A stretch of 64,000 nt of DNA from Himantopus leucocephalus (Eukaryota; Chordata; Aves; Charadriiformes; Recurvirostridae). This document shows, in pieces, positions 14,511-26,660 of this stretch. The notes under the pieces are model-generated. The model made no database searches, was not told the DNA's origin, and saw nothing but the letters and a program-made list of their open reading frames with translations. The stretch covers positions 14,502,049 to 14,566,048 of the forward strand of contig RSEF01000005.1 in NCBI GenBank assembly GCA_003993805.1, in the 5' to 3' direction. How positions within the stretch are numbered: position 1 is the first letter of the stretch; each line of letters begins with the position of its first letter. The position numbers were made by a program, and so were the translations under genes.

Positions 14511-14586
14511 GCTGCGAGAACACCACCGTGCTGCAATTAAGGTGATTCGTAGGATGCAGTATTTTGTGGCAAAGAAAAAGTTTCAG
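14511..14586 (+). CDS. KCNQ1: KCNQ1 exon 12 equivalent: helix B, calmodulin-binding segment
   Basis: This coding exon belongs to the Kv7.1 voltage-gated potassium channel, which carries the slow delayed-rectifier current in heart muscle and K+ recycling in epithelia. It encodes the cytoplasmic C-terminal helix B. The first base completes a Gln codon; the next 25 codons read LREHHRAAIKVIRRMQYFVA followed by KKKFQ. Helix B binds the calmodulin C-lobe region together with helix A and is rich in basic residues implicated in PIP2 response. Positions equivalent to human R518, V524 and A525, all sites of long-QT variants, are conserved. The Ala in HRAAIK replaces the Thr I recall in human (T513). 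The acceptor is TTTCCCCCAG and the donor GTGAGT. The length of 76 nt equals human exon 12 as I recall it. The exon is intact, with no stop or indel. Family assignment is near certain because KCNQ2-5 differ in this region. Confidence 0.97.
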
Positions 14587-15602
14587 GTGAGTTGTGAAGA
14601 AAAAGCTCCTTTTCTAAATAAACCCTTTTATTCTCCAGATTCCTTGTTTCTTTTAGAAACTTAAGAGAGACTAACACAATTTATTTCAGTAATGGTGAGC
14701 TACACCCACTATTCTCTTCCTCCTTCAATAGCATGGTTGTTTAGCAGCAGGTTAGTCAACTGTGGATGCACTAGAAATAGGCTAAACTCTTGAAATGCAG
14801 TCTGAATTAAAATGTTATTTTCTGCTAATGGACTTGACCCTTAACCCTCTGTTATCACTGTCTCTTTCTCGCAGTGCAAACATTCTCATATGTCTCCATT
14901 AATTCTGAGCTGCACGCTACTGTCATGCTGAGTCAGTAGGATTAGAGATTAAAATACTACCTCAGCCTCGTTTCTGTCTGTTACTCAATGATAATGAAGT
15001 CCAGATAAGAAACCAGGGTGGAAATTTGTTAGCATATTGGAAGGTTTCTCCTTCCTTTTCCCTTCTCCCCTCTGCCTAGGTAGGAGACCTCCTTCCCGGT
15101 TTGTGAGATATCAGTTCTCTTTACTCCTCTAGCCTTCACTGACATACGTTTCCTGTGTGCCACTTCTCTTGCTCTGATATTGCGATACCATAAGCATTTA
15201 ACAGTAGCTAATTAACCTCATTGCCTGGCCTGAATAAAAAATTCTGACTGCAAGCTTTCTAAGAATGCGGTTTCTAAATCAATTTCATTAATCCAGTAAA
15301 AACACTTGTCAACAGCCTTCAGCTTGATTTAAACCAGGTGAGTATATACATATATATGTAAGAAATATATTACTTTACTTAAAATTAATTAATAAGGGAC
15401 AATCTCCGGAGAACAGACCTCACAACTGAAAATGCAAAGAAAGAGAGGGGCTTAACTGCCCACATCCATTTTCATATATGACCTCGCCACCACTGCTTAC
15501 AATAGGCTAAAAAGCTTTTCTGCCCTTAATCTAGACCCCCCCAAAAAGGGAGGGTGTCTTTTTTCCTTCAAATCTGAAGGGCGCAAAGTTTAGGATCAAA
15601 AA

Positions 15603-15626
15603 GATGATGCTGATGACGATGACGAC
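15603..15626. repeat. GATGAC/GATGAT simple repeat
   Basis: A short imperfect run of GATGAT, GCTGAT and GACGATGACGAC trinucleotide units. It lies in intron 12 and is not coding. Confidence 0.7.
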
Positions 15627-15984
15627 TAACAGGCGAAGGGAGCATTGTTTCTGTAAGGCCATACTTGCTGCTACTTCAAAACCACGGTTCTGACTTCCTC
15701 ATCGAAATTTAGAAGCACCGCCTGAATTCTTTAGCAATTTCCTACTTTAAATCTTTTTATTTTTAGTCAAATTCATGAGCAAATTTATGGCTAAGTCTGC
15801 CTGAGCTTTGCAGAAATTTGTTTCAGTTACGTATAATGTATTCAGACCGTCACCATTTTAGGCTGAAATCTCCCATGTCCGGGGTTTTCTTGGAGGGGGG
15901 CGCTTTCAGAAATTTTCTGCTAGTGCATTTCGCCTGTTATTTTTAGTGGGCTAAAATGAAGAAAGGTACAATGTCTGGACTACT

Positions 15985-16800
15985 TGAAAATAATATCTAT
16001 GGTAATTTTGTCGAGAAGCTCCTTAACACTTGCTGGCCAGCACTTGTAACTTGGGAAGGGACATGGCCCATTCCAGTGATGTGTCCAATGCTGTTCTGTG
16101 AAAAACTGCCTAAACATGGCCAGTTCCATTAAACTTCAATTTATTCTCATTCTAAAACCTGATTGTGATCCTTAGCTCTGTGGTAATTACTGAATCATTG
16201 CTCTCATAAATTTAGATCATAAAATATTTGCCATGGTATTAACTAAACTGCTTAGAAACAAGAAATCTACACATTATTTATCTACCTCCCAAGTGGTATT
16301 TGTCAAAAACAGATTTTGAAAATGCCTGAACACTGTGTGCAACATTATCCACCTGGCAAATAAACGAAACTCCCCTGCGGCAGATGATTTGATAGAAGCT
16401 GAAAAAGCATTTGACTGAATAGAATGGGACTATTCAGTTCATACTTAAAACTTGTTTGTACTCGGTATCCCGGTTGCTAATCTGGCTTCTCAGTTGTACT
16501 CTCACTTTCGCATCTGCAAGAGACCTGGTCCTGGCCATCTACAAAACCCCTCAACAAGGTTGTCTCTCATCCTTCTTTAGTAGTCTTTCTTCTTCCTGAG
16601 CTATCAATATTAGCTGTTACTAAAGAACTAAAAATCTCAGTTAGGCTGAAGTGAAATGTATCTCAAGTCACTCCTGCGTACAAGTGATACGCTGCTGTTG
16701 GTCAGACGCAGAACGTCCCAATAGGAACGTATCGGGGATATCTGATACTTCTCCATAATTTCTGAATACAAGGTTATGACCGAGTTTAAAAATTTGGAGA
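15985..16800 (+). mobile_element. Decayed L1-clade LINE, reverse transcriptase fragment
   Basis: Conceptual translation on the + strand gives a heavily mutated L1/Tx1-type reverse transcriptase. One frame runs from 16113 to about 16555 with several in-frame stops but no indel over the checked part. It shows LILKPD, then LINLDHKIFAMVLTKLL, VVFVKNRF, NIIHLANKRNS, EAEKAFD followed by IEWDY (16395-16430), and then ANLASQLYSHF. A frameshift near 16555 leads to QQGCLSS, matching the RQGCPLSP block. Further on, near 16690, SDTLLLV sits where the YADD box should be, so the catalytic Asp pair is damaged. The DAEKAFDRIEW-like block is diagnostic of the L1 group and is unlike CR1, which has DFSKAFDTV. 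The copy is an ancient, inactive relic. The 5' limit near 15985 (FVEKLLN) is approximate, and no 3' tail was recognised. Confidence 0.85.
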
Positions 16801-16811
16801 GCACCAAAGGT

Positions 16812-16893
16812 ACAGTTTTCAAAAGCACCTAAGTAACTTAATGCGCAAAGTCACCTTGAAATTCAAGCCATAAGGTGCTTTTGAAAATCTCTC
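16812..16893. repeat. Old palindromic (MITE-like) repeat
   Basis: The arms TTTTCAAAAGCACCT and AGGTGCTTTTGAAAA are exact reverse complements of 15 bp, separated by about 45 bp. The sequence matches, from memory, a family of palindromic repeats frequent in turtle and crocodilian DNA. Internal divergence indicates great age. No target-site duplication was confirmed. Confidence 0.75.
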
Positions 16894-19624
16894 CTGTAAT
16901 TAAGAGATAATCACTGTCATTATTCTTTCCTCAAAAGTATGTTGTAAATCTGCTTTGTTCTATTGTATGCCCATAAAATAGTCATAAGAAATTAAAATGT
17001 TTAAACATGTACCAAGTAATGACAATACAGTTTCTAATAACCAGTCCAATGCAATATCTAAAATTAAGGTAAAGCACAAGATGCATTTTAAGAATTTATC
17101 TTTTTGCATTTGAGAGGTCTGCATAGCTTTTTTTCTGGTAGATATTTGCAGTCTAAACTTTTTGTGTTTATGTGAACTGTATCTTCCTAAAAGAAAATTC
17201 AGGTTTGGTGGGATTTTTTTCTATAACTATTGAAAAAAAAAAACAAACCACCAGCAAATTTCAGCTGAAGTCCGTTGGACTATTCATGCTTAAAATTATC
17301 TGGAACATAAGTAATTGCAAGGCCAGCACTTAAAAGAATTATTTTTTAGAGATGCCTCTGAAGCTTTTGAGGAGGGGAAGCATAGGAAGAAGGAGAGGAA
17401 GAGGGAAATTTTGTAAAATAGGTCCCAGCATGAACCCAGCATGGTTCTTAAACTATACCAGCTGTTTGCAGGATACACCTGTATGCCTAAATTTGCCTAG
17501 ATACATTTTTTTAAGAGCTCAATTAATAACAGGGAGTGATGGTACCACAAGGACAAAAGTCAGTTAGAAAGAAGAGTCTTCCTGTTTTAAAAAAAAAATA
17601 AATAAAATAAATAAAGAGAAGCTAAACAGGGAAACAGAGACATTTCAAAGGACATGAAAAGCAATTCTTTGTGAAGCATCACATTTGGGCATCATTTCCT
17701 CTTTAAAAGAAGGGGAGAAATTTATGCTCTATTTTAAAGTCCAGGTTTGAATATAGTCCATATGATGATGTCCGTGTAAGAACCCAGAATGATGATATAA
17801 AGAATTAATACCTTTTTTATGGGTGTGTTTATGCTCTCGTAAAGTCTGTAGGACTGTTTCAAATTGTGTAGGAAAGATCATATTCTAGTAGTAGTCAACA
17901 CAAGTCCTATGCATCAGTTAAGGTGAAGGGCTCATGGTTAAAGAAGCATTATGTAGATTATAGGGAAAACAGTACTTAGAAATTCCTGATTTTCTAGGCT
18001 TTGTTCTCCACACCTACCAAAAATGAATTTCATGTATTAGTTATAAATCAGATGTCTTTGGCACAGTCTAACCTTAAAACTGAATTTAAGAAAGAAAATC
18101 ACCATACTCGGTTATTCCATTAGCTGGATTCATGAGTAAATAACCTTTGTCTTCCAATTAGGAAAGTTTCTAAATTTCTTAAGCCTTACACACATGGATA
18201 CAACTGTGATATCCATCACAGATCCAGAGACCAGGGATTTGATCTGATTTCCTATTGTCATTTTGAAATCTTTTTTTTTCCTCTTTCCATGTAAATTCTT
18301 CCTGTTGAGTAAATAATTTTCCTTCTGAAATATGTTTTTAACTTGTGTTATGTTTTTCACCATGGCAAATATACTATACATAGCATAAACTAAAAATACA
18401 GGTTGCAGTTCCATTGATGACATGAGTAACTGTTGCCTGGTTTGTTATAATTTCACTGGAAAAATCTTGCATTTATAGTCTTATAATTCATCATCTTATG
18501 TAATTCATTTGTCACGGTATGAATCATGAATTGTGTGTGTAATCTTTTCTAATCTCCGTACTGGGCTGTACCAAACAATGTAGTTCAGAGTGTCCTGTGC
18601 TTCAAAGGATGTTCTACCCATTTTATTTGGCTGTTATTTTGTTACATTTCCCAGAAATTCCCCTTGCACGGATTCCCGCCTCCCTTTCCCAGGTCTGCCC
18701 CCCTGCGCACGCAGTTACAAGGGAACAGCAACGGCCAGTGGTGCAGTTTTAATATTTGGCATTGGCTTTTGCACCTTTTGCAAACTTTCATATATGATGG
18801 GGGAAATTTTAACTCATTTAAGAAGATTTTTGCCATGAGTATTGGTTAATTAGTAGAGGGACGAAAGTAAAGAAGAGAAGTTAAGGAAAGCTGTGGGGCT
18901 GACTTCTACTTTTGTTTCTTCAATATTCATCCATTGCCTGCTGCAGGTTTTTTTCCTTTTACAAAACTAATGTCAACATCAAGAGTATTTTCTCTTGAAA
19001 GATCAGCTTTCAATATGAAGTAATTACAGAATAATCAGTACTATTAAATAACCTATCCTACTCGGAAATTAAGCTTCATTCATAAATTATATTTACTCCA
19101 GGTTTTCAGCTCTTGTTTTAAAGAGAAAGAAGCAGCCCAGTAAATGAAAAACAGGCAGGGACATACCCACTCTTTCTACTGTCAGACATCTACATCAGAG
19201 TACGAGGATGACAGGAGAAAGCTCTGCATCTTTATTCTTACTGAACAGCTTTTCTGAATGTGGAGTTTTCAAGCTGCTCTTGCAGATTTCTCTCTTACTT
19301 ATTTATAGAAAAAAAAAAAATCCAAGAATTCATTTTTTTTGTATCATCGTGTTTACAGTACTAGTCCATGGAAAGACTTATGGGCTTATGCCACTGTTGA
19401 ATCATATTTCTTTCTTTGTGGATGTTAGTTATGATTTATATGTGTGTAAGCAGCCAGGGTTCTTGGGAATTCTTCTGTGTGCTCTTTGGTTAGATTGAAG
19501 CAATTCCCATTCCTGTTTAGCCTTCCACTAGAGGGTATCTCACATTCACCCAAGGTTTGCAGTTGGCTGTGGGGAATCTGGCAGACTAAAATATAATTTG
19601 TTTGATGAAGCGATATTATTAAAG

Positions 19625-19677
19625 TAATGATTCCTAAAATGTAGATTCCTAAATATAAAATAATGATCCCTAAAATG
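19625..19677. repeat. Short tandem motif, period 36
   Basis: TAATGATTCCTAAAATG at 19625 recurs as TAATGATCCCTAAAATG at 19661, with a third partial GATTCCTAAA between them. It is a local duplication without known function. Confidence 0.6.
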
Positions 19678-20068
19678 CGGGAGCTACCTCCTGGGCAGGT
19701 GCAGGGGACTCCATGAAGGTGCCACAGCCTTGTTATTGTATTGGATTCCGCTTTTCTTTGGCTTAAAAAAGAAGGTATTTGTAGCATGGAACTGAGGAAA
19801 ACCTTCAGTGTATGAAATAAGGTTAAGCAGTGCAGAGACATCTCCAGCTTTTGAAGTACAGATGACAAAATATTTCTGAGCCTCAGCATATTGACCTCAA
19901 ATGGGATACAAATTCTGATATGTTAGAAGCTACCACTGTAAACTTTTCCTTGTTCTCAAAAGATGCAAGAAAGGAAAAGTTGTAATTCAGTATTACCAAG
20001 GTTTTCATCAAACCTTGAAAATTATCTACAGAGTATCTATAGACAGCATAACGAATTAGTCAGAAATA

Positions 20069-20573
20069 TAGAATCATAGAATGGTTTGGGTTGGAAGGGA
20101 CCTTTAAAGGACATCTCGTCCACCCATGGGGCATCTAACACCTCTCTGGGCAGCCTGTTCCAGTGTTTCACCACCCTCATTGTAAAACATTTCTTCCTTA
20201 TATCTCATCTGAATCTACCCTCTTTCAGTTTAAAACCATTGCCCCCTGTCCTATCACTACAGGCCCTACTAAAAAGTCTATCCCTATCGTTGTTATGAGC
20301 CCCCTTTAAGTACTGAAAGGCCGCAATAAGATCTCCCCAGAGCCTTCTTTTCTCCAGGCTGAACAACCCCAAATCTCTCAGCATCTTCTCATAGCAGAGG
20401 TGTTCCAGCCCTCTGATCATTTTTGTGGCCTTCCTCTGGACCTGCTCCGACAGGTCCATGTCTTTCCTGTGCTGAGGGCTCCAGAGCTGGATGCAGTACT
20501 CCAGGTGGGGTCTCACCAGAGCAGGGTAGAGGGGCAGAATCACCTCCCTTGACCTGCTGGCGTATTGCTGGCA
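20069..20573 (-). mobile_element. CR1 LINE, 5'-truncated copy
   Basis: The + strand starts with TAGAATCATAGAATGGTTTG, the reverse complement of the CR1 3' end. On the minus strand the C-terminal reverse-transcriptase region stays open for more than 100 codons, including [48 protein letters not shown] and [19 protein letters not shown]. The frame runs on through LKEGRFR, so this copy is less decayed than the one at 39-625. A stretch of about 60 bp present in the 39-625 copy is missing near its 5' end. It lies in KCNQ1 intron 12, antisense to the gene. Confidence 0.96.
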
Positions 20574-21496
20574 TATCATTTATGGTTACTGTATTGTTTG
20601 ACTGATTTGATTAACATCTTTAAGAAAAAGTTTTCTACCAAATCATAAGTTCAGGTGTTACTGTTCAGTCTAATGTGTGAAGTTTACACCCTACTCTTCT
20701 CCTTTCCCCTCTCCTCTTCTCTGTTTTAGAGCTTCATTGCTGCTTCTCATAGGTAGCGCTGGCACAGATTGGACTCTAATTTCTAGATGTAGGATTACGA
20801 TATTTTAATTTGTCACTGCACTTTGACAAGTTCATCCACTTGCTTTCAAGTTAGTCTTGGTGTTTATTGGTTAAAATTACCATCTTTATCTTTAATACTA
20901 CACAAAGGTGTTGTTATTACTAATAGGTTAGATAAGGGTTTCCCATGAATGAAGTGCAAATTACAGATACAAGGCCTTCTCCCTGGTCATTCCTTGCACC
21001 AATATTTTCGCAGTATTTCCCAGTAGATCTGAAAGGTCAGCCAGTCTTTCTGGAAGAGGAAATCAATCATGCACCTTCAGCCAGGTCTCTGCTTTAACCT
21101 TCCCAGGGTAAGAGCTGAACTGAGAACTCCAGCTGTCTTGCTGCTGACTGAGAATAAGGGCTTGCGTGTGTGAAAGACCTCTTTACTGTTCAGTGTCTGA
21201 AGGGTATGAACCTTATTTCCAGAAGAAAATAGAATGACCACGAACTTCTGAGCAAAGTGCCGGATATACTTTTTTTGCCACAAGTTCTTTTGGCCTCAAG
21301 TTTGGTGGATAATCTCTTGCAAGGCATGTAGACCCACAGTATGAAAAAGGTGGATGAAATCAGAACTGTTGTAATTATTCCACAAAAAATGTGTGATCAT
21401 GGCTACAATAAAAGTATCTCAAATGTTTACACAGTGTTAAAAGGGGTTAAAAGAACTTACTGTTTACTCTTGAAAAAAAAATCTACAATACAGTAG

Positions 21497-22340
<844 letters not shown>

Positions 22341-22387
22341 GTTGGACCAATCCATAGGGAAGCCATCTCTTTTTATCTCCGTGTCAG
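22341..22387 (+). CDS. KCNQ1: KCNQ1 exon 14 equivalent: loop after helix C
   Basis: This small coding exon of 47 nt completes the Arg codon from the previous exon. It then encodes LDQSIGKPSLFISVS and the first base of a Glu codon. It forms the end of helix C and the start of the linker to helix D in the Kv7.1 tail. The equivalents of human S566, I567 and G568, a cluster of long-QT substitutions, are conserved. The acceptor is TGTTTTACAG and the donor GTAAGT. The length equals human exon 14 as recalled, and the frame is kept. Such a short exon would be missed by simple open-frame searches; it is supported by the matching phases of its neighbours. Confidence 0.97.
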
Positions 22388-23186
22388 GTAAGTTAATATG
22401 AAGGATGTGTCTAAAGTTAATCTGATGAAGATATAATTAATGGAAAATACTTGTTAAAATACTTCTTATTTTGTTGCCAAGTTTTTAAACAGTGCCAACC
22501 AGTTGGGGTCTGAAGTTTAGGCATCCACAATAGTATTTAGTCATCAACACCTTTAAAATAGGGTTGTTCTTATTTAGATATTCAAAGCACCTACTTTCAC
22601 AGAGGTTTTCAAAATATTGGCTCTATTGTCTCTGAGACTCACCATATTTTGAATAAAATGGTGTGCTATGATTATAGAGTTCCTGTGAAATCAGTAATAT
22701 TCACGTAGAGCTTTCAAAAGGGACTGGGAAAGGAGCACAAATTCCTAAGTTTGTTAGCGACAAGTCTGGCTAATGACAACTCTCTGTTAATGTCATTTTC
22801 AAAATCATGTTTCTGTATAGTTTATAGGGGAAAAAAAGATAAAATGTTATCAAATTCAAGTTTGCTGTAGAGTCTTTTGTATAGTGACAGATTGTTTTTA
22901 AATGGCAATTAAAACATTAACTAAATTGGGAAAAGTTTTACTCTCCCAGGTTAAAGCTTAAAACTGAAGTTGAAAGTGCCTTAAACTTAAGGGCTATTAA
23001 AAGCCATGGCGTGGGCTAATGCTATAAAAAGAAACAAAAAGCTGCTTTTAAGGAATAGAACTACCAGCCTGGCAAAGGTGTTCAGTTACACTGCGTTGGT
23101 GGGCTAGTTAAACACACCCTGTTGTGGCTTGCTGCTATTTTGTTATACCACCATATATTAATTTGAAAATGTTTCTTGTTCCACAG
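22388..23186 (+). other. KCNQ1: KCNQ1 intron 14
   Basis: An intron of 799 nt with donor GTAAGT and acceptor CTTGTTCCACAG. It contains an old dispersed-repeat remnant at about 22512-22620 and perhaps a second one near 22711-22752. Otherwise I see nothing in it. Confidence 0.94.
22512..22620. repeat. Old TTAGGCAC-type dispersed repeat remnant
   Basis: The segments AAGTTTAGGCATCCACA, TATTTAGATATTCAAAGCAC and GGTTTTCAAAATATTGGC follow the order of an old palindromic repeat built from TTTAGGCACCTAAA and TTTGAAAATCTTGGC blocks. I know these from reptile DNA by memory only. The copy is heavily diverged. Confidence 0.45.
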
Positions 23187-23248
23187 AAAAAAGCAAAGAT
23201 CGAGGGAATAACACGATTGGTGCCAGGCTGAACAGAGTGGAGGACAAG
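23187..23248 (+). CDS. KCNQ1: KCNQ1 exon 15 equivalent: linker and start of helix D
   Basis: This coding exon of 62 nt completes a Glu codon and encodes KSKDRGNNTIGARLNRVEDK, ending in phase 0. It covers the linker and the first turns of helix D. Helix D forms the four-stranded coiled coil that sets subunit specificity in the Kv7.1 tetramer and, further on, carries the leucine zipper that binds AKAP9 (yotiao). The equivalents of human R583, N586, R591 and R594 are conserved. The first Asn of GNNT replaces the Ser I recall in human (S585N). The acceptor is TTGTTCCACAG and the donor GTAAGC. The length equals human exon 15 as recalled. The following exon, which should open with a VTQLDQ-like continuation of the coiled coil, was not found in the remaining 40.7 kb. 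Confidence 0.97.
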
Positions 23249-24199
23249 GTAAGCCTCAGTGAGACTGGCAGTGAATGAGGACATGGTCTGTGATTGAACA
23301 GTGCTTGTTTCATAGGATGTGAGGAAAAATTCAGCTTAAAATAGAGTTGAATGCCTGGCTTTTCCAGGTGATGGAGCATATTTTTTGTGGGAGATTGCGG
23401 TTTTGGTTCTTTCTTGTAATTTTAACAGAATAAGAAAAAAACAGACTTTAATTGATTTCGGTCTCTTTTGGGACTTGCTCGGGTTTTTGATTTTTAATTC
23501 TATATATTACACATGTCTCAATGCTCTACTTCCTTCCTCCACAATAGATAAAAGGCTCTGTTCCTTTAATACCTCAGTGTATTATGGTCCCTAACATTTC
23601 CCTTTGATCGCTGCTCTGTTGTTTATATAACTCCACCTACAATTCCTTAGAGAGAGTGCGATAGCAAACGTTGTTCTGTCCTGGTTTTCATTCCTTATGA
23701 CAAATGGAGTTTCTCCTTTCAAGTGACGTGAAACCAGAAAAAAAATCAGACTTCTTCTATAATCTCAAATTAACAGTCAAGTGCTTTGTAATCCTTTATT
23801 TCAATGCTGGCTGTGCTTGAAAAATTAGATGACAAGTCATTGTTAAAAAATATAGGTTTGCCTATGTTGGTATTAAGGAAAGAAAGGGAGAGTTAAAAGA
23901 AATGGGTTGAATCCTTTGCTGATCCCTTATAGTGCTTTGGTGAGGGGGTGAAAGAATTTCTTTACCTTAGGATTATTTCACTCATGTCTAAACTGCACAT
24001 TTGAGTGAACTGTTCGTTAAGTAGTGAAAATTTTTCTTGAGGAAAAGAGCTTTCAGAGTGTCTCTTCTACAACTAGAAGTACGCGATAACCTCATGAAGG
24101 ATTTGTTCTGAAGAAATATCCGGCAAATATTCTGCAAACCAAAAGAGGTGTGAGCAACACATCCCAAAGGATGTGAACAGAGCACCCTGATCTGTATTG

Positions 24200-24241
24200 A
24201 AGGGCTACGAACCTGGTGAGGGGTCTGGGGGACAAGTCTTA
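24200..24241 (+). mobile_element. CR1 LINE fragment cut by assembly gap
   Basis: The segment from AGGGCTACGAACCTGGTGAG to GACAAGTCTTA matches the CR1 block that follows GAGAAGGGCAAC in other copies. It stops exactly at the run of N bases, so the rest of the element is probably inside the gap. The sequence after the gap is not recognisable CR1. Confidence 0.75.
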
Positions 24242-24341
24242 NNNNNNNNNNNNNNNNNNNNNNNNNNNNNNNNNNNNNNNNNNNNNNNNNNNNNNNNNNN
24301 NNNNNNNNNNNNNNNNNNNNNNNNNNNNNNNNNNNNNNNNN
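24242..24341. other. Assembly gap (100 N)
   Basis: Exactly 100 N bases, the usual placeholder for a gap of unknown size. It abuts a CR1 fragment on the left. Confidence 0.98.
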
Positions 24342-26597
24342 CTGGTGCTGGAATTTGGATATTGTCAATGCCAAACAGTCAAACGGTATTCTAGCCCAGA
24401 AGATGTGTGTATTAGAGATGTCTAGGCTTTTAAACATAAAATAAAAACAATGTAAATACAGCAGTAACAAATCAAAACATAGGTATTTTCTATGGTAGAT
24501 AATTAACTAGTAGATAGCTGGTAGTACTCTAAAAAAACAGTAAAAACTGCAGAAATTGTCATAGAAAAATGTGGATTCATCCATTTTTGTAGTGTGATTG
24601 TAGTGAGGGGGGAAAAAGAAAGGAAACCAGTTACCAAGATGAATTATCAGAGGTAAATTGGACTAAATGTAAGTCCAGGAAAATGCAATTGGTACATATA
24701 TAGTACTATTTCAAAAACTTTGTGTGATGTTTTGATCACTGTTTCTTCTGGAGGAAGTTATTGCTAACCTTGGAAAAGGCAGGCAGGATAGCTAAATTGA
24801 GATTCCTTCTGGTACAAAACTCTTACAAGTCTATTATTAATCCACAATATAAGTATGTTGAGTAATTTAGATTACTTCCTTAATGACATATAAGTAAAAA
24901 GTGTAGCAACAGTACCAATATTTTAGTCAGCAAAATCTCCAGGAAGCCCCTGGAAGAATATGGTACACATCAGTTTAAGAGACAGCTAGATCTCTTTTTT
25001 AAATAATCTAAGAAAGCTAGCACAAATTGAAGGTGGTATGAAGGTAAGGGAAGAGACTGGTTTAATTAGAGGTTTAATTAAGGTTGAAATTGTATTAGCT
25101 AAGCTCAGATGGCAATTATCGGGCAGTAACTCATGGAATAGGGGTCTTCTCTCCTTCCTCTATCATTTCTATATCTCCTCTCACTGCTGAATAACTCTCC
25201 CTTGCGTGAGGCTGAGGGAGCTGGGGCCAGAGCGTGTCTCCTCGCTGTGCTAGTGAGTGCTTGTATTGAATCCTGTGACATCTATGAACTTGCAGCAGCT
25301 TGAACCTTGCTTCTAACCTGGATCCCGGAGCAGCTGGAGGGCATTGTAAAAAAACCCAAACCAACGGTGCCAACAAATAAAAATTCCTTTCCAGTTTCAA
25401 AAAAAAATGTCTGGTAAAGTGTCAGAGCACAGCAAAAGGTTCCTTGGGTGTTGTCCTGATTCTCAGTGATGAAGAAGGTAGAAGGCTTCCTTGGAAGCAT
25501 TCGAGAGGGTTCTCTCTGGCAGGACAATGTGTGTGCACGTACGTACAGACTCCTGTTTACCTCTAGCAAGTCTTGAGCTCAGATAATTGTAAGCTTTTCT
25601 GACCTCTGTTTTAAACCCAAAAGAAGCAGAAGCAGTCCTTTCACAATGCAAAACCCCGTTTTCTTCTGCTTTACCGCAGAAAATCTCCCTCTCCGTTGAA
25701 ACTGAGAAGTTTGCGCCCCGTAGTAAATAATAATGAGGATTATTGTAAAAGACTCAGGTTATTTCCGCCCTCCTCCTAAGCTTTCTTTCATTTCATCATA
25801 GGTTTGTTTTGTACCGAAATGAAGCTGTGAGATACACACATTGAACAGAAATCAAAGTCGTGCTTTCATCACGGTCCTGAAGCTAATCAGTTGGATTGCT
25901 GCTGCAGGCATCTGCAGGCACCTTGTACTATAGTACAGTAGTGTTATGACTTTGGAGGCCCAGCTATTTTAAATCATAATAGTGACACAGTATGCATGCT
26001 TTCTTTCAAAAAGACTGGGCAAGCCATGCTGAGTTGAGTTTCTTGGCACACTGTGTACCTATAATTTTGTCTTATATTTTGTAATGTAGGTATCTGGGCA
26101 TAGAATCAAAAAGCTTCACTGAATATACAAGATTCTGTATTTTTTTTTTTAAGAAAAAACACAACAACAAACACATTTTTTGCATTTAGGTGGATAATAT
26201 TCCTTTAACAGCTATAGATGTTAAGAACAAAGAAAGTTACTGCGGAAAAAAGGAAAAAGAAACATTATGATTGTGGGGAATGTTTTGAGGTTTTTTTGGC
26301 AAGACTGTCCACGTGGTTTTTTAGTGAATTTTTCTACCATGATTTTGGTCTTCTGGTAGTATGCTTACAGTGACTGGGTAACTCAGGACAGCCAGAAATA
26401 AGTGATAACCTTTCATGAAAAACCTGAAAAGCCATGCGTGTGCTGTAATAGTGGTCAGCTGAACTGACTGACTCTAGAAGAATTGTCTAAAGGACGCGGT
26501 ATATTCTTTGTCGCTTTCTATTGCTTGTGCTGCTAAAGGAAGTAAAGTCACGATAGCAGGATCTAGTTCTGTTGGTCCCCGTTTCATCTCCCAATAG

Positions 26598-26660
26598 CCT
26601 GGTTTTCAGAGGTGGTGACAGACGCTGTGAGTGCTCAGCATCACCTTAAAAATCAGGTCC
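26598..26660. repeat. Old palindromic repeat (GATTTTCAGAGGTGCTGAGCA type)
   Basis: CCTGGTTTTCAGAGGTG on the left and GTGCTCAGCATCACCT followed by AAAAATCAGGTCC on the right form an imperfect inverted repeat. It resembles a palindromic family I recall from turtle and crocodilian DNA. The usual central TTGACTTCAATGGG part is missing, so the centre appears deleted. Confidence 0.6.

Noticed and set aside
19425..19889. A 154-codon minus-strand frame
   Set aside because: It is low in recognisable protein features and contains a local tandem repeat (19625-19677). No relative is known.
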